Assembly (NCBI GenBank): GCA_947258635.1
Contig: CAMYJM010000059.1
Span: 1-9,868 of the forward strand
Reading direction: 5' to 3'
Source of the DNA: an uncultured Acidimicrobiaceae bacterium
GTDB lineage: Bacteria > Actinomycetota > Acidimicrobiia > Spongiisociales > UBA5794
Length of the DNA: 9,868 bases
Numbering within the stretch: the first letter of the stretch is position 1; each line of letters starts with the position of its first letter. The position numbers and the translations under genes are program-made. The notes under the pieces were generated by a model. The model did no database searches and had not been told where the DNA came from. It was given only the letters and a program-made list of their open reading frames with translations. Of this stretch, positions 1 through 5,479 are shown piece after piece.

Positions 1-34
1 CGGTTTCGCCGAGAAGTCCTGTTAGAAACGCCAC

Positions 35-535
35 GTGCGTGAATCGATAGCCGACTGGATTCGAGACCTGCCGCTGCCCGAACCGGTGCTGGTAGTGCTG
101 CTGGCGATGACGCCGATCATTGAATTGCGCGGCGCCATCCCGCTGGGACGGGGGGTCTTCAACATGTCGCCGGTGACGGCCTACGTCTGGTCGGTGATCG
201 GCAACATGATCCCGGTCCCGATCATCCTCTGGCTGTTTCCCGGGTTCGTCGCCTGGGCCGAGGATCACTGGCCGTGGATCCACCGCCTCATGGTGCGGCT
301 CCAAGACCGCACCCACACCCGCCACAGCTCTCGCTTCGAGAAGCTGCGCGACTTTGCCCTCATCACCTTTGTCGCCATCCCACTGCCGGTCACGGGGGCT
401 TGGAGCGGCTCGCTGGCGGCGGTCGTCTTCGGTGTTTCCAAGAGGCGGGCGCTGCCGCTCATCTTCGTCGGGGTCCTCATCGCGGGCATCGTGGTGACTC
501 TGTTCCTCGAAGCCCTCGGCCTGGCGGTGGAGTGA
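35..535 (+). CDS. Small multi-drug export family membrane protein (COG2426-like)
   Basis: A 166-residue integral membrane protein with about four hydrophobic segments, near residues 14-36, 46-70, 105-131 and 137-160. It carries the conserved blocks of the COG2426 / Sm_multidrug_ex family: TPIIELRGAIPLG (26-38), GNMIPVPI (56-63) and VAIPLPVTGAWSG (113-125). The polar, charged stretch at 72-104 would be a cytoplasmic or extracytoplasmic loop. Length fits the family (about 150-170). The family name implies export of small drugs, but experimental support for that role is thin, so 'membrane protein of unknown transport function' is the safe reading. The start is GTG at 35, the only usable start downstream of an in-frame TAG at 23-25. 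No strong ribosome binding site precedes it; a GAGAAG at 11-16 is too far upstream. It ends one base before dtd, so the two are probably co-transcribed. No promoter can be judged because only 34 bases lie upstream. Confidence 0.85.
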   Translation: MRESIADWIRDLPLPEPVLVVLLAMTPIIELRGAIPLGRGVFNMSPVTAYVWSVIGNMIPVPIILWLFPGFVAWAEDHWPWIHRLMVRLQDRTHTRHSSRFEKLRDFALITFVAIPLPVTGAWSGSLAAVVFGVSKRRALPLIFVGVLIAGIVVTLFLEALGLAVE

Positions 536-536
536 C

Positions 537-992
537 ATGCGCGCTGTGGTCCAAAGGGTCGCCCAGGCCCGGGTAGAAGTCGGCGGCGAGATCGTCGGTG
601 CCATTGGACATGGATTGGCGGTCCTCGTCGGCGTCGCCCCCACCGACACAGTCGAAGATGCTCGGGCGCTGGCGGCCAAGCTGGCCGGGCTGCGGATCTT
701 CCGAGACGACGATGGCAAGATGAACCGGTCGGTGATCGACGTCGGCGGCGGCGTGCTCGCCATCAGCCAGTTCACCCTATTCGGTGACACCCGCCGGGGA
801 CGGCGCCCCAGCTTCGTCGGCGCCGCTCCACCGGAGATCGCCGAGCCACTGGTCACGGCGGTCGTCTCCGCCCTCGACGAGCACGGCGTGCCGACGTCCA
901 CCGGCAGCTTCGGAGCCGAAATGGTGGTATGGCTGACCAATGACGGCCCGGTGACGCTCGTCCTCGAAGTTGCCGACGGCCGGGTGCTCTAG
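537..992 (+). CDS. dtd: D-aminoacyl-tRNA deacylase
   Basis: A cytosolic 151-residue enzyme that hydrolyses D-amino acids (and glycine mischarged on tRNA-Ala) off tRNA, protecting translation from wrong-chirality residues. Both DTD signature motifs are intact: SQFT at residues 77-80 and the Gly-cisPro motif NDGPVT at 135-140 (G137-P138), which builds the chiral proofreading pocket. Other family landmarks are the N-terminal MRAVVQRV, the DTRRGRRPSF block at 84-93, and FGAEM at 125-129. Length matches the usual 145-155. The ATG at 537 lies one base after the TGA of the upstream membrane protein. A purine-rich GGTGGAG at 526-532, inside that gene's end, can act as ribosome binding site with about 4 bases of spacing. 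Translation is therefore probably coupled to the upstream gene. Nothing in the protein looks damaged; identification rests on motifs and full-length pattern match, with high certainty. Confidence 0.96.
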   Translation: MRAVVQRVAQARVEVGGEIVGAIGHGLAVLVGVAPTDTVEDARALAAKLAGLRIFRDDDGKMNRSVIDVGGGVLAISQFTLFGDTRRGRRPSFVGAAPPEIAEPLVTAVVSALDEHGVPTSTGSFGAEMVVWLTNDGPVTLVLEVADGRVL

Positions 993-1001
993 CGCCTCTC
1001 C

Positions 1002-1020
1002 TCGCGTGGGTCAGACGCGA
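1002..1020. terminator. Possible bidirectional terminator hairpin
   Basis: In the 46-base gap between the convergent dtd and the minus-strand membrane protein gene there is a perfect 6-bp stem, TCGCGT (1002-1007) pairing with ACGCGA (1015-1020), around a 7-base loop. On the plus strand it is followed by TTCTCC, only a weak T tract, and there is no clear T run on the other strand. It sits where a shared terminator would be expected, but the stem is short, so this is a tentative call based mainly on position. Confidence 0.3.
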
Positions 1021-1038
1021 TTCTCCGGCCGACGAAGG

Positions 1039-1698
1039 TCAGGCAAAGGCCCGAAACGTCCATGGCGAAGAGACCGGAATATCGAAGAGCCGGTTGAGGG
1101 TGTCCGCTACGAGCCGGACCGCCTCGGCAGCGGATGTGTCGCCGGGACAGTCGAGGAGAACCCAATGATTGGGTTCCCATTGGGTGATCTCCCAACCGTC
1201 GCTCAACAGCGGAGCCAGCGCCGGTTGCTCCGCCGGCTCAATCGACCAGTCGTAGCTCAGCTCGATTCTCGTCATCTGGATGGCGCCGGACTTGGCGGCT
1301 TGGATCCAGATCTGACCGTTCGCCTCAGGCTCTGTGGCGGCCCGGATGGCATTGATGGTGAACGCCGCATGGTCCCCGGCGGCGAGGCGTGCCTTGGCGG
1401 CCTCGATCTGGCCGGCTGGCCCCGAGAGGTCATCGAGACTGAACACCATGATCGGGAAGCGTCGGGCAATCACGGCTCGCCCGGCGAAACCGGCGATCAG
1501 GACCGTCAGCACGAGGCCACCGCCGATGAGCAGCCATGGGAGCGCCGCTCTGCCAAAGACAACGAGCGCGATGGGAAATGCGAGCACCACCGCCGGTAGT
1601 CCGGCGAGGGCTGTCCAGCGCTGCCGTCGCGTCGGCGCCGCGGCTTCCTCGGGATCCATCGGGTTGTGATCGTACGGGGAGTCCCCGCGCGGCGCCAC
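1039..1698 (-). CDS. Two-helix membrane protein with conserved-looking C-terminal domain, unknown function
   Basis: I do not recognise this protein confidently. It has 219 residues from the GTG at 1698. A basic stretch (RRQR, 24-27) precedes two hydrophobic helices (about 29-49 and 53-74), then a soluble domain of about 135 residues. The domain ends in a Trp/Pro-rich region (DGWEITQWEPNHWV, 167-180) and an alternating helix (AAEAVRLVADTLNRLFDI, 190-207), finishing on WTFRAFA. That ending loosely recalls actinobacterial TY-Chap/YbjN-like domains, but this is an impression only. The gene lies 36 bases downstream of the FtsX permease stop on the same strand, so it is probably the last gene of the tetR-ABC operon and could be an accessory of that transporter. 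An ATG at 1659 (206 aa) is an equally credible start; neither start has a clear ribosome binding site. Reading-frame integrity and coding-like composition support a real gene. Confidence 0.7.
   Translation of the reverse strand: MAPRGDSPYDHNPMDPEEAAAPTRRQRWTALAGLPAVVLAFPIALVVFGRAALPWLLIGGGLVLTVLIAGFAGRAVIARRFPIMVFSLDDLSGPAGQIEAAKARLAAGDHAAFTINAIRAATEPEANGQIWIQAAKSGAIQMTRIELSYDWSIEPAEQPALAPLLSDGWEITQWEPNHWVLLDCPGDTSAAEAVRLVADTLNRLFDIPVSSPWTFRAFA
1158..1176. repeat. Near-perfect 19-base palindrome inside a coding region
   Basis: GAACCCAATGATTGGGTTC has two perfect 9-base arms around a single central G. It is followed by CCCATTGGG (1176-1184) and a further TTGGG (1180-1184) / CCCAA (1191-1195) pair, giving a small cluster of CCCAA/TTGGG elements. 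On the minus strand it encodes the Trp-rich TQWEPNHWV part of the unrecognised membrane protein, so much of it may be explained by coding for W-x-P-N-x-W. No function is claimed. Confidence 0.35.
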
Positions 1699-1734
1699 CG
1701 CGCAGCCGGGACATCTGCGGGCGGTTGCCGGCTC

Positions 1735-4086
1735 CTACAACGAACGTTCCTTGACGATCTTGGCGATGTCGAGGTGGCCGATGGCTCGCAGGCCGGGCCA
1801 TTGTGAGAGCAAGGCCACTACCAGGATCGCCAGCGCAGAGACGACCAGCGTGCTGGGCCGGATGTACAGGTCGAAAGCGAACAGATCGCTCTCGAAGGAG
1901 GCCATCGCTTGTTTGGCGGCCAGGTAGCCGAACCCCAGGCCCAACGGGATGCCGAAGAGGGCCACCATCATGTTCTCCGCGGTGATCATTCGGCTGATCT
2001 GGTGCCGTTCGGTTCCAACCGCCAGGAGTGTTGCCACTTCGCGGGTGCGTTCGGCGATATTCACGGACATGGCGCTGAAGATCAGGGCGAACGCCATGGC
2101 TCCGCCGAAGAGCAGCATGACCCCGACGAATAAGTAGAAGAAGATCATGTACTTCTGGGCGGTGTCGTAGAGCGCATTGGCGTCCTCGAAGGCGGCCACG
2201 CCGTCCATCTCGACCAGCCCGGCTCGCACCTCGTCGACTACGGCACCTTCGTCGTAGCGGATGAGAGCGGACGTCGCCGGCAGGGTGGCGCCGACCACGG
2301 TCTCGACGTAGGTGCGGGATGCATAGGCGGCGGTTCCGAGCGGCTCGTCGATGAAACCGGCGACGCGAGCCTCCGTTGCATAGCCGGACACGCTGAGCTG
2401 CACCGAGTCACCCGCGGAGACGCCCAGAATGCCCTTCATGGCGCCCCCGAGGAGGAGCCCGTCGTCGGGCAGAGGTCGCTCTCTCCCATCATCGCCGAAG
2501 AAGCGATGCATCGCCGTGCCGGAGTCAAACGTGGTCAAGATGGATTCGTAGCGGTCGTCGCCGACGAGCACCACGGGGGTCTGCAATACGGACTCGGCCG
2601 CAGCAATCCCGGGGACCTCCTGCAGCGCGAGAACGTCGTCGGTTCCGACCGGCCCGGCGAAGTACACGGTGGCGTCTTCCTGCTGGATCTGGACGAACTG
2701 CTTGTCCATAAGGTTGACGATGGTGTCGAGCATTCCCCACGAGACCAAGACGAGCGTGAGAGACAGCACCACGCCGAGCACGGTGAACAGCGTGCGTCGC
2801 GGGTTGCGCTCGATCCCGCGCAGCGCCATCCGCCACGGGACAGGGAGACGACGCAGCGACGGCACGATTCGCTCCACAATGCTGGGACGGCCCCGACCGG
2901 CCGGGGCGGACCCTCGCATTGCCTCGGCGGGGGCAATCCGGGATGCCAGCAGTGCCGGGCCGATGGCCGCCAGGATGCTGGCCACCAGGCCAAACGCCAC
3001 GCCGGCGAGGAGGGTGGCCGGATAGAACCGGATCAGAGTGGACGGGACCGACAACATCTCGGTGTAGAAGCCGGTGATGACCCGGGCCAGCACCACCCCG
3101 GCCACTGCGCCCGGAATGGCGCCGATGAGCCCCGGAATCACTCCGTAGCCGAGGTAGTGGGACAGAACCTGGCGGCGGGTGAACCCATTAGCGAGGAGCA
3201 CGCCGATCTGGGGTCGCTGGGCGTGGACCAGGCGACCGATCATCACATACGTCGCCATCCCGGCCGCGGCCAGGAACAGCATGGGAAAGAACAGGGCGAG
3301 TTCCTCAAATCCCTTGAGATCCTCCGACAGGGCGGCGTTCGACGGCTGGTCGTCGCGGGCGAAGCTCACCGTGGCTCCCCGGCTGGCAGCCTCGGCGAGG
3401 AGTAGGTCGGTGAGGGCTTCGTCCTCTACTCCATCGATGTAGTAGACGATCGCCTCATTGGGGCCGTCGGTGCCCACGATCACTTGCGCCAGTCGCTCGG
3501 GGACGAACACCACCGCGAAATTGTCGGGAGAAGTGAGGAGCTCCTGGCGGTTGCGGGCCGGCCAGATGTACTCGGGTGATGAGGCGACACCGCCGACGGC
3601 CATGGTCTGCCAGCCGGTGGGTCCGAGAACCTCGAATGTGCTGCCGGGGGCTAGTTTGAAGTGGTCCGCCATGTGCTCTTCGGCGAGTGCCGTGTCCGTA
3701 TCGCTCGCCGCCAGATAGCTGCCGTCGGCGATTCGAACCTGGTTGACCGACGGCTGGGCATCGGGCGGCATGCCGACGACCCGCCCGAGCAGCTTGAGGC
3801 CTCCCATCTGCAGCGGCACGTCGCCGACGGTTCGCAACTCGACGGAATCCACCCCGGGCTCTTGGCGGGCCACGTCGGCGAACCCGGCCACGTCGCCGCC
3901 GGACATGGTGACGTTGGCGAAACGGAACTCGGTGAATGTGCTCTCGTAGGAAGCCGCCAGGTTCTGATACGAGTCGTAGGAGGCGGCGAAGAGCGTCACG
4001 CCCAGAAAGATGGTCACTATCACCGCGATGAACTGGGCCCGCTGGGCGCGGATATCCCGCAGCAGCTTGTGGTGGAGCGGGGTCAC
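1735..4086 (-). CDS. FtsX-type ABC transporter permease (MacB/LolC-E-like, duplicated FtsX domains)
   Basis: A 783-residue permease with eight predicted helices: TM1 at about 18-36, a large extracytoplasmic domain (about 40-260), TM2-4 (262-284, 312-338, 356-382), a linker, TM5 (432-454), a second extracytoplasmic domain (458-640) and TM6-8 (646-672, 703-725, 743-764). The two halves repeat the same plan. Each FtsX unit has a cytoplasmic coupling segment after its first helix: QIGVLLANGFTRRQV (293-307) and EVATLLAVGTERHQI (683-697). This layout is that of MacB-like/type VII ABC systems, which use ATP to drive mechanical work outside the membrane (lipoprotein, peptide or drug handling) rather than a classical channel. 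The substrate is unknown. The start is GTG at 4086, overlapping the ATPase TGA by 4 bases (GTGA), with GGGGAG 8 bases upstream. A single subunit with both halves needs no second permease; the ATPase probably works as a dimer. No membrane fusion protein is nearby, as expected in a cell with one membrane. Confidence 0.9.
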   Translation of the reverse strand: MTPLHHKLLRDIRAQRAQFIAVIVTIFLGVTLFAASYDSYQNLAASYESTFTEFRFANVTMSGGDVAGFADVARQEPGVDSVELRTVGDVPLQMGGLKLLGRVVGMPPDAQPSVNQVRIADGSYLAASDTDTALAEEHMADHFKLAPGSTFEVLGPTGWQTMAVGGVASSPEYIWPARNRQELLTSPDNFAVVFVPERLAQVIVGTDGPNEAIVYYIDGVEDEALTDLLLAEAASRGATVSFARDDQPSNAALSEDLKGFEELALFFPMLFLAAAGMATYVMIGRLVHAQRPQIGVLLANGFTRRQVLSHYLGYGVIPGLIGAIPGAVAGVVLARVITGFYTEMLSVPSTLIRFYPATLLAGVAFGLVASILAAIGPALLASRIAPAEAMRGSAPAGRGRPSIVERIVPSLRRLPVPWRMALRGIERNPRRTLFTVLGVVLSLTLVLVSWGMLDTIVNLMDKQFVQIQQEDATVYFAGPVGTDDVLALQEVPGIAAAESVLQTPVVLVGDDRYESILTTFDSGTAMHRFFGDDGRERPLPDDGLLLGGAMKGILGVSAGDSVQLSVSGYATEARVAGFIDEPLGTAAYASRTYVETVVGATLPATSALIRYDEGAVVDEVRAGLVEMDGVAAFEDANALYDTAQKYMIFFYLFVGVMLLFGGAMAFALIFSAMSVNIAERTREVATLLAVGTERHQISRMITAENMMVALFGIPLGLGFGYLAAKQAMASFESDLFAFDLYIRPSTLVVSALAILVVALLSQWPGLRAIGHLDIAKIVKERSL

Positions 4087-4787
4087 CAGGTCAGCTCCCC
4101 GGCCTCGATCGGATTGGCGTTGTGGCGGTCCTCGACGATCGAGCCCGAGCGGAGTCGCAGCACCCGATCGGCCATGTCGCCGATGGCGGCATTGTGAGTC
4201 ACCAACAGCACCGTCTGGTTCTCTTCCCGGTTGACTCGGCGGAGCAGGTCGAGGATGAGCCGACCGGTCTCGAAGTCGAGTTCGCCGGTCGGCTCGTCAC
4301 ACAGCAGCACCGGCGGCGACTTGGCCAGCGCCCGGGCGATCGCCACTCGCTGTTGCTCGCCGCCCGACAGCATGGCGGGGAAGTGGTCGAGACGCTCGGC
4401 GAGACCGACGTGCTCGAGGACCGCGGCGGCTCGTTCGGCGCCGTTGCCCATGGTGAGGCTGGTGACCAGCTCGACGTTCTCGAGCGCGGTCAGGGTGGGG
4501 ATGAGGTTGAAGAACTGGAAGACGAAGCCGACCGTGGAACGGCGATACGCCGTGCGCTCGTCGGAGGTCAGCCCGGTGAGATTCAGGTCTTCGACAAAGA
4601 GGTCGCCGGAGGTGACGTCGTCGATGCCCCCGATGAGGTTCAGCATCGTCGTCTTGCCCGACCCGCTCGGCCCGAGGATCACGGTGAACTCACCGGAGGG
4701 GATCTCCGCGTCGACGCCGGCGAGGGCGTGGACGGCGGTCGCGCCCTCTCCGTAGGTCTTCCAGACGCTGTTGAGAGATACGGCCAT
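4083..4787 (-). CDS. ABC transporter ATP-binding protein (MacB/LolD class)
   Basis: A 234-residue nucleotide-binding subunit with every expected motif in order: Walker A GPSGSGKTT (39-47), Q-loop Q91 in VFQFFNLIP, signature LSGGEQQR (140-147), Walker B LLCDEPTG (161-168, catalytic E165), D-loop ELD (169-171) and switch histidine H198 in VTHN. Tyr12 could be the A-loop aromatic residue that stacks on adenine. The FFNLIPTLTALENV stretch (92-105) and overall length are typical of ATPases that pair with FtsX-type permeases (MacB, LolD, FtsE relatives). It powers the permease encoded directly downstream, with which it overlaps by 4 bases. Start is ATG at 4787, with GAAAGG ending 8 bases upstream inside the end of tetR; the gap to the tetR stop is only 5 bases. 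The regulator, ATPase and permease therefore look like one transcript. Nothing is missing, so the protein should be an active ATPase. Confidence 0.95.
   Translation of the reverse strand: MAVSLNSVWKTYGEGATAVHALAGVDAEIPSGEFTVILGPSGSGKTTMLNLIGGIDDVTSGDLFVEDLNLTGLTSDERTAYRRSTVGFVFQFFNLIPTLTALENVELVTSLTMGNGAERAAAVLEHVGLAERLDHFPAMLSGGEQQRVAIARALAKSPPVLLCDEPTGELDFETGRLILDLLRRVNREENQTVLLVTHNAAIGDMADRVLRLRSGSIVEDRHNANPIEAGELTW
4095..4100 (-). promoter_or_regulatory. Ribosome binding site of the FtsX permease
   Basis: GGGGAG on the minus strand lies 8 bases upstream of the GTG at 4086, inside the 3' end of the ATPase gene. It supports the GTG start and, with the GTGA overlap, suggests that permease translation is coupled to ATPase translation. 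Confidence 0.6.
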
Positions 4788-4792
4788 GGTTC

Positions 4793-5410
4793 TTACCTTT
4801 CGCGGGCCCGGAGGCCCGAGAACATGATTTCGATTTGCCGGGCAACACCCCGTTGGGCTGCCGCCACTGTCATTTCTTCCATCGATACGTACATGACGAG
4901 TTGGGTGACCATGGCCGAGTAGATCGTGATGACCGCCTCGTCGACCTCGATCTCGGGGGCAAGGCCCCGCGGAGAATCGAAACGCTGTAGGAGCTGCCCC
5001 AGCTGGTCGGCCACCAGGAGGTCGAGGCGGATGAGCTCGGGTAGGACGTCGCTGGACGGTCCAAAACCGGCCGCGAAGACCTCGCGCAGAAGCTCACGGT
5101 CGAGGGCAATGAAGTGATCCATAACGACTGCCATCAGCGACTGGACTGCTTCCACGACATCCGCCGGCGGATCCGCCAGCACGGCAGAACCGGCTTCGAT
5201 CATGTCGCCGACCGTCGTTTCAATATGAGCCAGCAGCACGCTGTTCTTGGTGCCGAAGTAGTTGTACAGCGTGGCGGGAGACACCCCGGCGGCCGCGGCG
5301 ATCTCGTCCATCGTGGTGGCCTGGAATCCCTGAGTGGTGAACAGGCGGCCGGCCTCGGTGGTGATCGCGGCGCGGGTCTGTGCCTTCTTCTGCTCTCGCA
5401 GGCCTGTCAT
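4793..5410 (-). CDS. TetR/AcrR-family transcriptional regulator
   Basis: A 205-residue regulator. The N-terminal helix-turn-helix runs from about residue 13 to 60 and follows the family pattern: TRAAITTEAGRLF, then GFQATTMDEIAAAAGVSPAT (28-47) and LYNYFGTKNSVL (48-59), where LYNYF is the hallmark after the recognition helix. The C-terminal 140 residues are helical and variable, as expected for a ligand-binding and dimerisation domain, so the ligand cannot be named. Length is typical. Start is ATG at 5410, with GGGG 6 bases upstream. It is the first gene of the transporter operon, with its stop 5 bases before the ATPase start, and directly downstream of an AT-rich gap with regularly spaced inverted repeats. 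Repression of its own operon, relieved by a molecule the transporter handles, is the natural inference but unproven. Confidence 0.94.
   Translation of the reverse strand: MTGLREQKKAQTRAAITTEAGRLFTTQGFQATTMDEIAAAAGVSPATLYNYFGTKNSVLLAHIETTVGDMIEAGSAVLADPPADVVEAVQSLMAVVMDHFIALDRELLREVFAAGFGPSSDVLPELIRLDLLVADQLGQLLQRFDSPRGLAPEIEVDEAVITIYSAMVTQLVMYVSMEEMTVAAAQRGVARQIEIMFSGLRARER
4796..4801 (-). promoter_or_regulatory. Ribosome binding site of the ABC ATPase
   Basis: GAAAGG on the minus strand forms the last two sense codons of tetR (Glu-Arg, before its TAA) and sits 8 bases upstream of the ATPase ATG at 4787. It decides that start and ties ATPase expression to tetR transcription. Confidence 0.6.
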
Positions 5411-5479
5411 TGGCTACCCCAAAACATATAGACACTATAAAGTTAGAGTAGCTCTAGTAATAGAGTAATTCGACCCTGA
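5411..5479 (-). promoter_or_regulatory. Probable promoter region of the tetR-ABC operon
   Basis: This 69-base gap between the adnB-like stop and tetR is strikingly AT-rich against its GC-rich surroundings. On the minus strand TATAGT (5439-5434) is a good -10 match. The hexamer 17 bases upstream, TATTAC (5462-5457), is a poor -35, which fits a promoter that is weak or depends on a regulator. GGGG at 5417-5420 is the tetR ribosome binding site, 6 bases before its ATG. The -10 lies inside one inverted repeat of the array described separately, so a bound repressor would block polymerase. No rho-independent terminator for the adnB-like gene is visible here, so some read-through from it is possible. 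Confidence 0.55.
5427..5473. repeat. Array of 13-base inverted repeats, candidate TetR operator
   Basis: Three 13-base units start at 5427, 5444 and 5461, exactly 17 bases apart. Unit 1 is TATAG-ACA-CTATA and unit 2 is TAGAG-TAG-CTCTA, both perfect 5-3-5 inverted repeats. Unit 3, TAGAG-TAA-TTCGA, keeps the left arm but only 3 of 5 positions of the right arm. The separating 4-base spacers are AAGT and GTAA. Unit 1 covers the -10 element of the presumed tetR promoter and unit 3 touches its -35 region. TetR dimers bind short palindromes at their own promoters, so these are likely operator sites, with more than one dimer possibly bound. This is read directly from the sequence; binding is inferred. 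Confidence 0.55.

Noticed and set aside
1..34. Possible 3' end of an upstream plus-strand gene (stop at 23-25 in one frame, another at 40-42)
   Set aside because: Too short to tell which frame, if any, is coding.
970..1599. 209-residue plus-strand open frame after dtd
   Set aside because: It lies opposite the two-helix membrane protein, whose hydrophobic helices and non-random composition are better evidence of coding. The plus-strand product is highly charged and featureless.
2506..3405. 299-residue plus-strand open frame opposite the FtsX permease
   Set aside because: Low-complexity His/Arg/Gly/Gln-rich product with no family features; the minus strand encodes a well-formed membrane protein.
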